Source: Pseudomonadota bacterium (GTDB lineage: Bacteria; Pseudomonadota; Gammaproteobacteria; Acidiferrobacterales; UBA6901). Taken from it: a stretch of DNA of 64,000 nucleotides. Under the pieces are notes generated by a model. It was given only the letters and a program-made list of their open reading frames with translations, was not told where the DNA came from and ran no database searches. A program made the position numbers and the translations under genes. The DNA is taken from positions 61,505 to 125,504 of the forward strand of contig JAJYEX010000005.1 in NCBI GenBank assembly GCA_021785515.1. Direction: 5' to 3'. Positions 30,115 to 39,724 of the stretch are shown piece after piece; position 1 is the first letter of the stretch; each line of letters starts with the position of its first letter.

Positions 30115-31214
30115 CCCCGGTTCCGTTTTTGGATCTTGCCGCCCAGTTCAAGGAGCTGGAAGACGAATGGCTCGACGCTCTTCGCTCTGCCGGGGCGCGC
30201 GGCAGCTTCATTCAGGGCCCCCAGGTCGCGGCTTTCGAGCGGGAGTTTGCCGATTATGTAGGCGTCAAACATGCCATTGCCGTGGCCAACGGCACCGATG
30301 CGCTGATGTTGTCCCTGCGTGCACTGGGTATCGGTCCAGGTGACGAGGTGATCACCACACCGTTTACCTTCTTCGCGTCAGCGGAGGCGATCGATATGGT
30401 GGGAGCGACACCGGTATTCGCAGATATCCTGGAGGATGATTTCACGCTTGATCCAGACAGTGTCCGTGAACGCATCGGGACCAAGACCCGCGCCATACTT
30501 CCGGTGCACATCTTCGGGCACGCAACCGACATGAAATCCATCATGGAGCTGGCGGGCACCCACAACCTCGCCGTAATCGAGGACTGCGCCCAGTCTTTCG
30601 GTGCCAGGGTCGGCGGGAGGGTGACCGGCAGTGTCGGGTCGGCCGGCAGTTTCAGCTTCTACCCGACCAAGGTGCTGGGTGGCTATGGCGACGGCGGCAT
30701 GGTTACCACCAGCAGTCGGGAAATCGAGGGACGCATCCGCCGGCTGCGTAACCACGGTGCGGTCAAGCCGTTCATCCACGTCGAGGTTGGCTGCAACAGC
30801 CGTCTTGACGAGATTCAGGCGGCGGTGCTGCGCATCAAGCTGCGCAGCATCGATTCCGCCATTGCGGATCGCCGCCGCGTGGCCGGGGCATATGACCGGC
30901 ATTTTGCCGGCACGGGAGTCAGGGGGCCGCGATCTAAGGCCGCCAATGCGCATGTGTACAACCTGTATACGATTCGCACCCCTCGGCGTGACGAAGTGCG
31001 CCAGCGCCTGATGGAGCGCTCGATCGGTTCGTCGCTGTGCTATCCGCAGGGGCTGCACCTGCAGGAGGTCTACCGCCACCTCGGTTACCGGCCAGGAAGC
31101 CTTCCAGTTTGCGAACAGGCAACTACCGAGGTGCTGTCGCTTCCTGTCTATCCGGGAATGCCGGACGCTCACATCTCCCGGGTATGCCAGACGGTGCTCG
31201 ATGCGCTCGACTGA
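30099..31214 (+). CDS. DegT/DnrJ/EryC1-family aminotransferase, GnnB-like
   Basis: A 371-residue PLP-dependent sugar aminotransferase. The Schiff-base Lys191 lies in FSFYPTKVLGGYGDGG. Other family marks are VPFLDLAAQFKELEDE at the start, IAVANGTDALML, PFTFFASAEAI, IEDCAQSFGARVGG and LRNHGA. It would transfer an amino group from glutamate to the 3-keto sugar made by the overlapping dehydrogenase. The 16-bp overlap with the upstream gene indicates translational coupling. Specificity for UDP-3-keto-GlcNAc is inferred from the gene pair, not from residues. Confidence 0.9.
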   Translation: MSEGLTPVPFLDLAAQFKELEDEWLDALRSAGARGSFIQGPQVAAFEREFADYVGVKHAIAVANGTDALMLSLRALGIGPGDEVITTPFTFFASAEAIDMVGATPVFADILEDDFTLDPDSVRERIGTKTRAILPVHIFGHATDMKSIMELAGTHNLAVIEDCAQSFGARVGGRVTGSVGSAGSFSFYPTKVLGGYGDGGMVTTSSREIEGRIRRLRNHGAVKPFIHVEVGCNSRLDEIQAAVLRIKLRSIDSAIADRRRVAGAYDRHFAGTGVRGPRSKAANAHVYNLYTIRTPRRDEVRQRLMERSIGSSLCYPQGLHLQEVYRHLGYRPGSLPVCEQATTEVLSLPVYPGMPDAHISRVCQTVLDALD

Positions 31215-31229
31215 CTACATGCCGCCGGC

Positions 31230-31574
31230 TCAGAACGTGGCGTTGTTCCAGCCCCAATGAGAGGCCCTGGCGTCAATGAATTCGATATACACGCGCGCTG
31301 CCGGGATCTTCAGTGCCGCCTCGAGAAGTTGGCACAGCGCCCGGGACAGGTCCGCAGTCCGTGCTGCCGGGAGTCCAATGGACTTAAGTTCAAGGTAGGC
31401 GCAGGGCGCATCAGTACCGCCGAACATCATGGGTTGCGGTGGAGCCAATGTGACCATGACATAGTTCTCGGGCTTGCCGAGTTCGTGCGCCACAAGCCTC
31501 GAGGCGCGCCGGATGAGGTCGTCTGTCTCGGCGGCGCCGACTGCCTGGTTTGTCTGTATGCTGAGGTAGGGCAC
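31230..31574 (-). CDS. MIF/phenylpyruvate-tautomerase-like protein
   Basis: A 114-residue tautomerase-superfamily protein with PYLSIQTNQ at the start, VMVTLAPPQPMMFGG in the middle and ARVYIEFIDARASHWGWNNATF at the end, closely following the MIF pattern. Tautomerases need an N-terminal proline. Starting at the ATG (31580) would give Met-Pro-Val-Pro-Tyr, two residues out of register. Starting at the GTG two codons later gives Met-Pro-Tyr-Leu, and GAGGAG lies seven bases before that GTG but only one base before the ATG. I therefore use 31574. Confidence 0.88.
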   Translation of the reverse strand: MPYLSIQTNQAVGAAETDDLIRRASRLVAHELGKPENYVMVTLAPPQPMMFGGTDAPCAYLELKSIGLPAARTADLSRALCQLLEAALKIPAARVYIEFIDARASHWGWNNATF

Positions 31575-31682
31575 GGGCATTCTCCTCTGGTTTCGGCCGG
31601 CGCCGGATAGGAGTCAGAACGGACGATGTTCCGGAATGGAGGGCGGAGAACACGGCCGCCCGGCAGATGATATCACGGCGGT

Positions 31683-32804
31683 TCAGGTGCGGTTCAATTT
31701 TTCCGCCTCACCGTCGCCCGCCCGCGCATGTGCTGCCCGTGCTTCGGCAAAAGTCCTGACGCCCAACACCGACAGGCGCTCGCGCAGACCGCTGATGATC
31801 TCGCGCACTACCGCGGGCCCGCGATAGATAAGTGCGGTATAGATCTGCAGCAGGTCGGCGCCGGCGAGAACTTTTTCCCAGGCGTCGGCAGCATCGCTGA
31901 TACCGCCGACGCCTATGATGGTTATGCGTCCGGAAATTTCGCGCTGTAGTTCACGGATAACGTGCGTGGAGAGTGCCCGCAGGGGCCGGCCGCTGAGTCC
32001 GCCGCTTTCCGTGGCGTGCCGCACGTTGTCGAGCTGCGGACGGGCAGTGGTCGTGTTGGTGGCGACCACCGCATCGATGCCGTGCTGCAAAAGCAGGCGC
32101 GCGATGGTGCCGATCTCCGTGTCTGTCAGGTCGGGAGCGACCTTGACGGCGAGCGGCACATAACGCGAATGCCGGCGGCTCAGCGTTTCCTGCTCGGACT
32201 TGAGTGCTGCCAGCAGCAGGTCCAGGGTATCATGGTCCTGCAGGGCGCGCAGACCGGGGGTGTTGGGCGAGGAAATGTTTAAGGTGACGTAGTCGGCGAG
32301 CCGATAGACCGCGCGCAGACCGAGAAGATAGTCATCCACCGCCCGGTGCGGGGGGGTGTCGCGGTTCTTGCCTATATTCACACCCAGCGCGCAGCTGTGG
32401 TGCGCGCGCGCGAGATTTGCCACGAAGGCATCAAGGCCGATACTGTTGAAGCCCATGCGGTTGATGATGGCCTCGTGACGGGGGAGCCGGAACAGCCGCT
32501 TCCGGGGATTGCCGGGCTGCGCGCGCGGCGTGACCGTGCCAAGCTCCAGAAACCCGAAGCCGAAATCCGCCAGGGGCTGGATGCAGCTGGCATTCTTGTC
32601 GAGTCCCGCAGCCAGCCCGAGCGGGTTCTCCAGATCCAGGCCCATGACACGGACCGGTATGCGTGGAACTCGACGGGCACAGAATCGGCGCATTGCATGG
32701 CGCGTGCCGGGAACCTGGTAGGCACGCCGCAGGGTCGCGAGGGTGAGGTCATGGGCGCGTTCCGCGTCCAGGGCAAATAGCAGTGGTCGGATCAGTGTGT
32801 ACAA
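31683..32804 (-). CDS. pyrD: Dihydroorotate dehydrogenase (quinone), class 2
   Basis: Oxidises dihydroorotate to orotate in pyrimidine synthesis, passing electrons to the quinone pool through FMN. The N-terminal amphipathic membrane-associating helices (YTLIRPLLFALDAERAH) mark class 2. Catalytic and FMN regions are present: NPLGLAAGLDKNA, FGFLELGTVTPRAQPGNP, NRMGFNS, NISSPNTPGLRALQ with the class 2 Ser base, and GVGGISDAADAWEK. The 373 residues exceed E. coli PyrD by a charged C-terminal tail. The start appears to be TTG at 32804; no nearby ATG fits the conserved N-terminus. Confidence 0.94.
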   Translation of the reverse strand: MYTLIRPLLFALDAERAHDLTLATLRRAYQVPGTRHAMRRFCARRVPRIPVRVMGLDLENPLGLAAGLDKNASCIQPLADFGFGFLELGTVTPRAQPGNPRKRLFRLPRHEAIINRMGFNSIGLDAFVANLARAHHSCALGVNIGKNRDTPPHRAVDDYLLGLRAVYRLADYVTLNISSPNTPGLRALQDHDTLDLLLAALKSEQETLSRRHSRYVPLAVKVAPDLTDTEIGTIARLLLQHGIDAVVATNTTTARPQLDNVRHATESGGLSGRPLRALSTHVIRELQREISGRITIIGVGGISDAADAWEKVLAGADLLQIYTALIYRGPAVVREIISGLRERLSVLGVRTFAEARAAHARAGDGEAEKLNRT

Positions 32805-32852
32805 GAGCGTCTGTTGTCTGCCGTCATCGGATTAAAAATCGAATCCGAAAGC

Positions 32853-33522
32853 TTAGCACCCATGTAGGTTTCCGCCGAAGTCGCCACTAACACTATTATT
32901 GTGTTGTGAAATTATGTTAGCAAGCGCGCCCGAGTTAGCCGATATGAGCCGGAAATTTGCACCAATGAGGAACCGACAGTGATCGGAAAAGCCCCGCAGA
33001 TCACCCCCTTCGGCCAGGATGGTGAGTGCGGGTACAGGCCCGATGCCGGGTATGGAACGCAACGACTCGTAATTGGGACGACCTTTGAAGCAATTGATGC
33101 GCGGTCTCGGCCAAGGTGTCGCGTTGCTCGATCAACTGCTGATAGCGCTGCAACGGGAGGCGAAACGTCTCGATGGCCACATCGTCGGCAGGGACCGGCA
33201 GACCGATGCGGGTGCACGCGGCATCGTAGAGCTCGCGAATTGAGGCGCGTTTGTTGACCTTGCGGCCCACCAATTCCCACGCCTCCCGCTCGAATTCCTC
33301 GAACGTGAGCGCGCGGACCGGCACGGTTGTCGGAAAACGGATCAGGAACCGCGCAAACCAGGCCGCCTGCGTGGAGTGGACGTAGCGCTCGCGCTCCGGA
33401 AAGTAGAGCGGCAGGTAATGCGTCAACAGGCTGTGCTGGAGCCGGGTCCGCGCAAGGCTGATCTGGCAGCGGATCTTGGAGAGCTCCTGTAACCCGTGGT
33501 GGCCGGCAATAAACGGGTCCAC
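32853..33522 (-). pseudogene. Decayed IS110-family transposase remnant
   Basis: The segment at 33522-33060 encodes a middle part of an IS110 transposase (VDPFIAGHHGLQELSKIRCQ, WELVGRKVNKRASIRELY). The frame then shifts, and LRSIPGIGPVPALTILAEGG is read in another frame from 33062 until it decays near 32940. The N-terminal catalytic DEDD region and the Ser-containing C-terminus are absent. It is a different subgroup from the intact IS110 element at 42-43 kb. It fills the gap between pyrD and the pseudouridine synthase gene. Confidence 0.85.
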
Positions 33523-33578
33523 GAAGCGCTGGGTAATCCCCGACCCTCCGATGAGTAGTCTTGCGGCGGTGCGAGCCG

Positions 33579-34310
33579 TCAGAAACTCTCATCATCCCGC
33601 AGATAGCGCCACATTCCGGCGGGCAGGGCGCCAAGACGCACCTTGCCGATGCGCACCCGCTTGAGGCCCGTCACCCTGAGGCCGACGAGTTCGCACATGC
33701 GCCGGATCTGGCGTTTTCTGCCTTCCCGCAGCGTGAATCGCAGCTGGTCGCGATTTTGCCACGAAACCTGAGCCGCCCGCAGCGCCTTTCCGTCGAGAGC
33801 CAGGCCATGGTTGAGCAGGCGCAGGCCTTCATCGCTCAGACGGCCCTCTACCCGCACCAGGTATTCCTTTTCGACCTGGTTGCTGTCGCCCACCAGCCGG
33901 CGTGCTACCCGGCCATCCTGCGTCAGCACCAGCAGTCCAGTCGAGTCGATGTCGAGTCGTCCTGCCGGAGCGAGTCCCTGCAGCTGGCTGCGGCTGAACT
34001 GGGTCGGCGCATGATCGTCCGGGTCCCGGGTCTGAGGCCGGATCAGCGACAGCGCCGCGGGGTATCCCTTCTCGGGCTGTGCAGAGACATAACCGACCGG
34101 TTTGTTCAGCAGGATAGTGACGCTGCGCCGCTGGCTTGCCGTTGCCCGGGAATCAAGTGTGACGCGCTGGTCCGGAAAGACTTTCGTGCCGAGCTCCGTG
34201 ATCCGTTCCCCGTCCACGTAGACCCAGCCGCGCTCGATATACTGGTCCGCCTCGCGGCGTGAGCACAGGCCCAGTTCAGACATAAGCTTCGAGAGTCTCA
34301 GTTTTTCCAT
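33579..34310 (-). CDS. RsuA/RluB/RluF-family rRNA pseudouridine synthase
   Basis: Isomerises a specific uridine in rRNA or tRNA. The 243 residues have an N-terminal S4 domain ([20 protein letters not shown]), the [10 protein letters not shown] motif, the catalytic Asp in [19 protein letters not shown], the EKEYLV motif and the C-terminal [17 protein letters not shown]. The closest E. coli relatives are RluF and RluB; exact site not decided. The ATG at 34310 begins at the S4 domain. The gene end lies 57 bp from an IS110 remnant, so an old insertion may have trimmed its downstream region but not its core. Confidence 0.9.
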   Translation of the reverse strand: MEKLRLSKLMSELGLCSRREADQYIERGWVYVDGERITELGTKVFPDQRVTLDSRATASQRRSVTILLNKPVGYVSAQPEKGYPAALSLIRPQTRDPDDHAPTQFSRSQLQGLAPAGRLDIDSTGLLVLTQDGRVARRLVGDSNQVEKEYLVRVEGRLSDEGLRLLNHGLALDGKALRAAQVSWQNRDQLRFTLREGRKRQIRRMCELVGLRVTGLKRVRIGKVRLGALPAGMWRYLRDDESF

Positions 34311-34455
34311 CGCGCAGTGTGCCGCCCGCCTAGGGACGCTGATTATCGCGGTTGCCCGCGATGGGCGCCAGTTCGCGGCCATTGCCGGTTGTCGATACCG
34401 TGGAAGCGCATCCGCACGCGGTCGCGGCTGTTGTCGTCCTGTCTGTCATCCAGGG

Positions 34456-35457
34456 TCAGTGAGTCCGGCGGTGGTCGAGCCACACCTCCAGGCCCTGGGT
34501 ATTGAGTTCAATGTCCATTTCCATCAGTTCCAGCACCCGTGCGCGGTCCAAACGACAACCATGCCGCGCAAGTCGCTCCAGCAGCAGTTGTTGCAGGCCC
34601 TCCCGGATAAGGCGGTGCCGGTCGGGTCCGGACCCCGCAGCCTGCAAGGCCAGGGCTGTGAACGCGTCGATGGATTCGTGCAGATCTCCCGCCAGCCGGC
34701 CCGGGTTGCCAACCCGCCCGTAGTGGGTCAGGAACATCTGGATCGGGTTCATCCCGATCAGCCGGTCGATCGAGGCGTGCAGGGCCAAGGGGTCGAACTG
34801 AACCGGTGTGGTCGTCGGAAACACAAACTCCCCGCGGTCTGTGTCGAATTCACGGTAGGACAGGCCAAACGTGTCGCCGGTAAAGAACGCGCTACTCGCT
34901 CTGTCAAACATGCAGATGTGGTGACGCGCATGTCCCGGTGTGTCGAGGAACAACAGCTCCCGCCCGTGGAGGTCCAGCCGCAACCCGTCCGGGGCTTCGA
35001 TGATCCGCTCGGTCGGAACGGGCACGATCTGGCCGAAGCGGCGCATGGTTTCGTGGGCGCCGTAGACCGCCGTGACACCTGCCAGCAGCTGCGTCGGATC
35101 GGACAGGTGACGCGCACCGCGCGGATGCACGACCGCCCTGGCCTGAGGTAGTCGCTGCATGAGTGCACCGGCGCCGCCGGCATGATCCAGGTGCACGTGC
35201 GTGAGGATCACATAGTCCACGTCGTGCGGTGCAATGTCCTTCGTCGCCAGTACGGCCATCACTCCATCGACCGAGTGCATGGTGCCGGTGTCCACGATCG
35301 CCGCCCGGCCGCGTTCAAAAATCAGGTGAATCGCGACCAGTCCAGGCCGCTCATAGCCGGCATCAATTGCGGTGATGCCGTGCGCGTAATCCGTAATATG
35401 ACGCCGGTTCATGGTCTGCGGATCCGGGTGGACGGGAGGAGTGATGATAGGGTCCAT
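34456..35457 (-). CDS. MBL-fold metallohydrolase
   Basis: A 333-residue metallo-beta-lactamase-fold hydrolase. The metal site is clear: THVHLDHAGG (HxHxDH), the distal His in DTPGHARHH, the Asp in FFTGDTFGLSYREF and the final His in FLTHYGRVG. The substrate is unknown; the C-terminal helical extension (QAAGSGPDRHRLIREGLQQLLLERLARHG region) resembles glyoxalase II-like or lactonase-like relatives that are not further assigned. The start is uncertain between ATG 35457 and ATG 35412. It is divergent from the ACT-domain gene. Confidence 0.88.
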   Translation of the reverse strand: MDPIITPPVHPDPQTMNRRHITDYAHGITAIDAGYERPGLVAIHLIFERGRAAIVDTGTMHSVDGVMAVLATKDIAPHDVDYVILTHVHLDHAGGAGALMQRLPQARAVVHPRGARHLSDPTQLLAGVTAVYGAHETMRRFGQIVPVPTERIIEAPDGLRLDLHGRELLFLDTPGHARHHICMFDRASSAFFTGDTFGLSYREFDTDRGEFVFPTTTPVQFDPLALHASIDRLIGMNPIQMFLTHYGRVGNPGRLAGDLHESIDAFTALALQAAGSGPDRHRLIREGLQQLLLERLARHGCRLDRARVLELMEMDIELNTQGLEVWLDHRRTH

Positions 35458-35591
35458 CTTAACTCGCGCGCACAGGGATCGCGAGGGCGTTGCGCCGTCG
35501 CGACTGGACCGCAAGCCGCTGGCGATGGCTGTGTTCTTGTTCAGGCGATACAATCCCTGTCTTTCGGACAACCTACAGGAAGGAGGCGGTC

Positions 35592-36005
35592 ATGGCGCAC
35601 AAGGCACGGAAGATCGATTATTTCGTGATGAGCATTTCCAACCGGCCCGGCAAGGCGGCGGAGGTGCTGCAGGAGCTGCGTGCAGCGCGCGTAAATCTGC
35701 TCGGCTTCACCGGGTTCCCGCGTGGTACTCGCAGCCAGATCGATTTCATTCCCGAGGACAGCGCCGCGTTCATGGCGGTTGCCAGGCGCGCCCGGTGGGT
35801 GCTGAAGAAAAAGAAAGCTGGATTTCTGGTCCAGGGTGACGACCGTCCGGGTGCGACGGCGGCTCTGCTGTCACGGCTGGCTGATGCGGGCATCAACGTC
35901 ACGGCGATCGATGCGGTGTGTGCCGGCAAGGGCCGGTACGGAGCATTGCTCTGGGTGGATCAGAAGGATGTCCGCAAGGCGGCCCGGGCCATCGGCGCGT
36001 CGTAG
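35592..36005 (+). CDS. ACT-domain-like regulatory protein
   Basis: A 137-residue protein that appears to consist of two ACT-like halves. The first is IDYFVMSISNRPGKAAEVLQ and the second GFLVQGDDRPGATAALLSRL followed by ADAGINVTAIDAVCAGKGRYG. ACT modules bind small ligands, commonly amino acids. No catalytic domain is attached, so it may be a stand-alone sensor. The ATG follows AGGAGG with six bases between. No partner enzyme is adjacent other than ilvD 0.7 kb downstream. Confidence 0.82.
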   Translation: MAHKARKIDYFVMSISNRPGKAAEVLQELRAARVNLLGFTGFPRGTRSQIDFIPEDSAAFMAVARRARWVLKKKKAGFLVQGDDRPGATAALLSRLADAGINVTAIDAVCAGKGRYGALLWVDQKDVRKAARAIGAS

Positions 36006-36008
36006 GGT

Positions 36009-36701
36009 TTGTGGACGGCGGCGGATTCTGGCGCCGGGCGCGTCGCGTCGGCTGTGACGGCACTCACGGATTATCTGCTGGCAATCGTTGGGCTGTGGCT
36101 CGGACTGCTGCTGTGGCGCTATCGCGTGCGCGGGCAGCGCGCACAGCTTCTTTGGGTCGCGGCGTTTCTGGCCACGGCGGTGGCTGCGGCCGCGGGTGGA
36201 GCATTTCATGGATCGGTTGGCGGGCTGGCCGCAGAGGGGCTGCTGTGGAAGGTTGCTGTTTTCTCGGTCGGTGTGGCGGCCTGCTTCATGCTGGCCGCCG
36301 CCGGCTTCGGTGCGTGTCACCCAAAACTGCGGACCGTGCTGGTGGTGGTGGCCGTCGCGCAGCTGGCGGTCTACGGCTGGTGGATGTCCGTGCACGATGG
36401 CTTCCGTTTTGTGGTAATCGACTATGCTTCGGCCATGGCGGCGGTGCTGCTGCTGTGCTTCGCTGCGTGGGTCAGGAAGGATGACCGTGCGGGTGGTTGG
36501 ACCGTGTCCGGAATTCTTGTTTCATTCCTGGGGGCAGGAGTGGAAGCAGTCGGTTGGCCGCAGTATGCGCGTTTCAATCATGATGCCCTCTATCATCTGA
36601 TCCAGATTCTGGCGCTGTGGCTGTTCTATCGTGGCGCGACCCTGGCGCGGGATTGTGCATCGCCGGGCGCCGTCGGTGATCGGCCGCGGGTTTTGGAGTA
36701 A
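36009..36701 (+). CDS. Polytopic membrane protein, possible ceramidase/PAQR-like (CREST) fold
   Basis: A protein of 215-230 residues with about seven hydrophobic helices ([53 protein letters not shown] and others). Conserved-looking polar residues are GAFHGSVG after helix 2 and [11 protein letters not shown] in the last helix. This His pattern resembles the CREST group of metal-dependent membrane hydrolases; that is a weak inference. The start is either TTG 36009 or GTG 36054; neither has a convincing ribosome-binding site. It ends 37 bp before ilvD. Confidence 0.7.
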   Translation: MWTAADSGAGRVASAVTALTDYLLAIVGLWLGLLLWRYRVRGQRAQLLWVAAFLATAVAAAAGGAFHGSVGGLAAEGLLWKVAVFSVGVAACFMLAAAGFGACHPKLRTVLVVVAVAQLAVYGWWMSVHDGFRFVVIDYASAMAAVLLLCFAAWVRKDDRAGGWTVSGILVSFLGAGVEAVGWPQYARFNHDALYHLIQILALWLFYRGATLARDCASPGAVGDRPRVLE

Positions 36702-36738
36702 ACTCGGCAGCTTTTCGAACCCTCGTCCGGAGAAAGTC

Positions 36739-38418
36739 ATGGCGCAGAAACTCAACCGCTACAGCACCCGAATCACCCAGCGGAAATCGCAGGGCGCGTC
36801 CCAGGCCATGCTCTACGGTACTGGTATGACCGAGGACGATATGGGCAAGGCCGAAGTGGGGATTGCCAGCGTCTGGTGGGAGGGGAACACCTGCAACATG
36901 CACCTCAACGATCTTGCCGCGAAGGTGAAGGAGGGGGTGGCGAGGGCCGGGCTGGTAGGTCTGCGGTTTAACACCATCGGGGTGTCCGACGGCATTTCGA
37001 TGGGCACCGAGGGTATGAGCTATTCGCTTCAGTCCCGCGAGATCATCGCCGACTCTGTCGAAACAGTCATGGGCGCGCAGTGGTATGACGCCAATATTTC
37101 CATACCCGGCTGTGACAAGAACATGCCGGGAGTAATGATGGGCATGGCGCGCATCAACCGGCCGTCGCTCATGATATACGGCGGCACCATCAAGCCCGGA
37201 CATTCCGACTCCAAAGTGCTCGATATCATTTCGGCATTCCAGAGTTATGGTGAGTTCATCGCCGGCAAGATCGACGAGGCCGCGCGGCAGGACATAGTCC
37301 GGCACGCCTGTCCGGGACCAGGGGCCTGTGGCGGCATGTATACAGCCAATACGATGGCCTGCGCTATCGAGGCCCTGGGCATGTCGTTGCCGTACAGTTC
37401 CTCGACGCCGGCGGTGGATCCGGCAAAGGCTGAGGAGTGCCTGCTGGCCGGGCCGGCGATCAAAAAGCTGATCGAGATGGATTTGAAGCCGCGCGATATC
37501 ATGACGCGCGCGGCGTTTGAGAACGCCATGGTCACGGTGATGACGCTTGGAGGGTCCACCAACGCGGTGCTGCATCTGATTGCCATGGCGCGTGCGGTCG
37601 ATGTGCCGCTCACCATCGACGATTTTCAGTCCGTTAGCGATCGCGTTCCGTTTTTGGCTGATCTCAAGCCCAGCGGCCGATACGTGATGGAGGATCTGCA
37701 CAAGGTGGGCGGTACGCCGGCGGTACTGAAATTTCTGTTGGAAAACGACATGCTTCACGGCGAATGCATGACTGTCACCGGACGCACCCTGGCCGAGAAC
37801 CTGCGGGAGGTACCGGGACTGGCCGCGGGCCAGGATGTGATACGTTCGCTCGACCGGCCGCTGAAGCGCAATGGCCACATCCAGATTCTGCGCGGCAACC
37901 TTGCGCCCGGCGGGGCCGTGGCCAAGATCACCGGCAAGGAGGGGCTGCGCTTCGAGGGGCCGGCCAGGGTCTTCGATTCGGAGGAGGACATGCTGCAGGC
38001 CCTGGAGCAGGGCCGGGTCCTCAAGGGGGACGTGGTCGTGATCCGGTACGAAGGACCCAAGGGCGGTCCCGGGATGCCGGAAATGCTGACCCCGACCTCG
38101 GCCATCATGGGTGCCGGGCTGGGGAGCGATGTTGCGCTGATCACTGACGGCCGTTTCTCTGGCGGGTCGCACGGATTTATCATCGGCCACGTGGTTCCGG
38201 AAGCGCAGGAGGGCGGACCGATCGCCCTGATCCGGGATGGCGACCGGATCACCATCGATGCCGACACGAATTCGCTGCAGGTGGATGTCGGTGAGACCGA
38301 GATGGCTGCACGGCGCCGGGCATGGGTCATGCCGCCGTACAAGGTGCAGCGCGGTACCCTGTACAAGTTCATCAAAACCGTGAGAAATGCATCTGAGGGC
38401 TGCGTGACCGACGAGTAG
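36739..38418 (+). CDS. ilvD: Dihydroxy-acid dehydratase
   Basis: Dehydrates 2,3-dihydroxy-3-methylvalerate and 2,3-dihydroxyisovalerate in branched-chain amino acid synthesis, using an Fe-S cluster. The 559 residues show the Fe-S cysteines in [17 protein letters not shown] and [16 protein letters not shown], and the C-terminal [17 protein letters not shown]. The ATG at 36739 follows GGAG; the open frame upstream is not homologous. A complete and typical copy. Confidence 0.97.
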   Translation: MAQKLNRYSTRITQRKSQGASQAMLYGTGMTEDDMGKAEVGIASVWWEGNTCNMHLNDLAAKVKEGVARAGLVGLRFNTIGVSDGISMGTEGMSYSLQSREIIADSVETVMGAQWYDANISIPGCDKNMPGVMMGMARINRPSLMIYGGTIKPGHSDSKVLDIISAFQSYGEFIAGKIDEAARQDIVRHACPGPGACGGMYTANTMACAIEALGMSLPYSSSTPAVDPAKAEECLLAGPAIKKLIEMDLKPRDIMTRAAFENAMVTVMTLGGSTNAVLHLIAMARAVDVPLTIDDFQSVSDRVPFLADLKPSGRYVMEDLHKVGGTPAVLKFLLENDMLHGECMTVTGRTLAENLREVPGLAAGQDVIRSLDRPLKRNGHIQILRGNLAPGGAVAKITGKEGLRFEGPARVFDSEEDMLQALEQGRVLKGDVVVIRYEGPKGGPGMPEMLTPTSAIMGAGLGSDVALITDGRFSGGSHGFIIGHVVPEAQEGGPIALIRDGDRITIDADTNSLQVDVGETEMAARRRAWVMPPYKVQRGTLYKFIKTVRNASEGCVTDE

Positions 38419-38473
38419 CGCCGCCGATGCGGGTCAGGCGCGGTGTCCGTGGCTGGCGGCGGAGAGGCGCTGC

Positions 38474-39193
38474 TCAGTGCAGCGATTGTGGCCGCCGCGG
38501 CTCGCTATGGCCGTCGTCGTGGCTGAACACCTCGATGCCCTTGATCTGCTTGTAGCCCAGGATGAGCGACAGCTTGTGGATCAGGGTCCTCCAGTTGAGG
38601 TCGGTTATGCGTTGCCGCAGCACCTCGTTGAGTTCCCTGCTGTAGGTGTCCCGTTCCTGGTCAAGCTTCGGCAGGGAATGGAAATAATCCAGCGCAAGTA
38701 CCGCAAACGACAGGGTCAGCAGTTTCACGGGCCAGCCCGGTTGCAGCATTGCATACCAGCTGACGGCGCAGCCCGTCATGGCAACCAGCGCATAGATGCC
38801 GTAGCGCGCCGAGTGCGAGCGCGCTCGGCGATTGTCGGCGTGGGCTGCGCGTAGCCGTTGCTCAGCGTCACGGGATTCAATCGTGTGCTGGTAGTGAAGG
38901 CCGCGCACTACCGTCAGCAGTCTCAGCAGGCGCTCGCTGTAGTGCCGGTTCTCGATGCCGAATGAATGGATGGCTGCGAGCAGTGACTCCTGAAACTCAC
39001 GGTTCTGCGGCGAATCGGTGGGTTCTTCAAAGGCATCTGCCGTGTGATTGATCAGCGACCGCAGATCCAGTACTTTTTCCACCGCGATCGGGAAACGCAT
39101 CGCGCTGATCATTCTGTAGAACGCCGGAAACGTCGCCGCTGTAAGGCTGTATTCGGCCAGATTGTCGGATTTTTCGAATGAACGCCTGATCAT
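38474..39193 (-). CDS. Hypothetical membrane protein with two adjacent helices
   Basis: Not recognised. The 239 residues have a helical N-terminal cytoplasmic region, a charged coiled stretch (LRAAHADNRRARSHSARYG), two transmembrane segments (YALVAMTGCAVSWYAML and KLLTLSFAVLALDYF) and a C-terminal cytoplasmic part ending in a His-rich tail (VFSHDDGHSEPRRPQ). Convergent with ilvD and adjacent to the mobile-element block. Codon use is like the backbone. Confidence 0.75.
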   Translation of the reverse strand: MIRRSFEKSDNLAEYSLTAATFPAFYRMISAMRFPIAVEKVLDLRSLINHTADAFEEPTDSPQNREFQESLLAAIHSFGIENRHYSERLLRLLTVVRGLHYQHTIESRDAEQRLRAAHADNRRARSHSARYGIYALVAMTGCAVSWYAMLQPGWPVKLLTLSFAVLALDYFHSLPKLDQERDTYSRELNEVLRQRITDLNWRTLIHKLSLILGYKQIKGIEVFSHDDGHSEPRRPQSLH

Positions 39194-39683
39194 CGTTTTT
39201 CCCCCCGCTTCCCTGCGTCGAACTGCACGGCAGTATCCGTTGCCGACCTGGATGGCATGTCCATCCAGGAGTTCGTGTAATAGTTATGTTCGTGTGTCAC
39301 GCCACAGTTACCGGTGGTGCACCTCCCGGTGGCCGCCGGGAATTATAGCAGAATTCGTCATGTGTACTCCAAGGCTGTGGCGCGGTGACTGCAGCTGGCG
39401 CGCCGGTTTCCGGCGGCCTCCCGGGTAATGCTTGCTCGGGTCCGACGGACACCGTCCGGAACCCTGCGGTCCGGCAGAACGGTTGTTTCAGTGCTGGTTC
39501 TGACCTCCATTTCTTTGGCGGGTTCCTCACCCGCCCTCCGACGCGCCAGGTGGGGCCGGCCGGTCGACCGCAGTCGCCGCGGGTTTTCGGCCATGGATGC
39601 TAAAGTGCCGTTTTAAAGGGAGGATTGAGGGGGCGGCAGGTTGAGTACCCTGGCAACCTCGTGGGGCTCTCAGCAGTTGCCTG
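39194..39683. other. Non-coding stretch upstream of the IS607-type element
   Basis: About 490 bp without a convincing gene. A 62-codon frame at 39428 (plus) contains a hydrophobic run but has no ribosome-binding site and no family likeness. The region presumably holds the promoter of the leftward membrane-protein gene and the left junction of the IS607-type element, which cannot be placed because this family has no inverted repeats. Confidence 0.5.
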
Positions 39684-39701
39684 ATATATAGACATATATA
39701 G
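39684..39701 (+). repeat. Direct repeat ATATATAG in front of the IS607 recombinase
   Basis: ATATATAG occurs at 39684-39691 and again at 39694-39701, ten bases apart, 24 bp before the recombinase ATG. It may be a binding site of the recombinase near the element's left end, or part of its promoter. Confidence 0.45.
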
Positions 39702-39724
39702 CCAAACGCGCTAGCATTTTCTGC

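Noticed and set aside
36574..38190. 538-codon open frame on the minus strand
   Set aside because: It is antisense to the complete ilvD gene, has no family likeness, and arises from high GC codon bias.
39428..39616. 62-codon frame with a hydrophobic run before the IS607 element
   Set aside because: No ribosome-binding site, no homologue recognised, and third-position composition not convincing.
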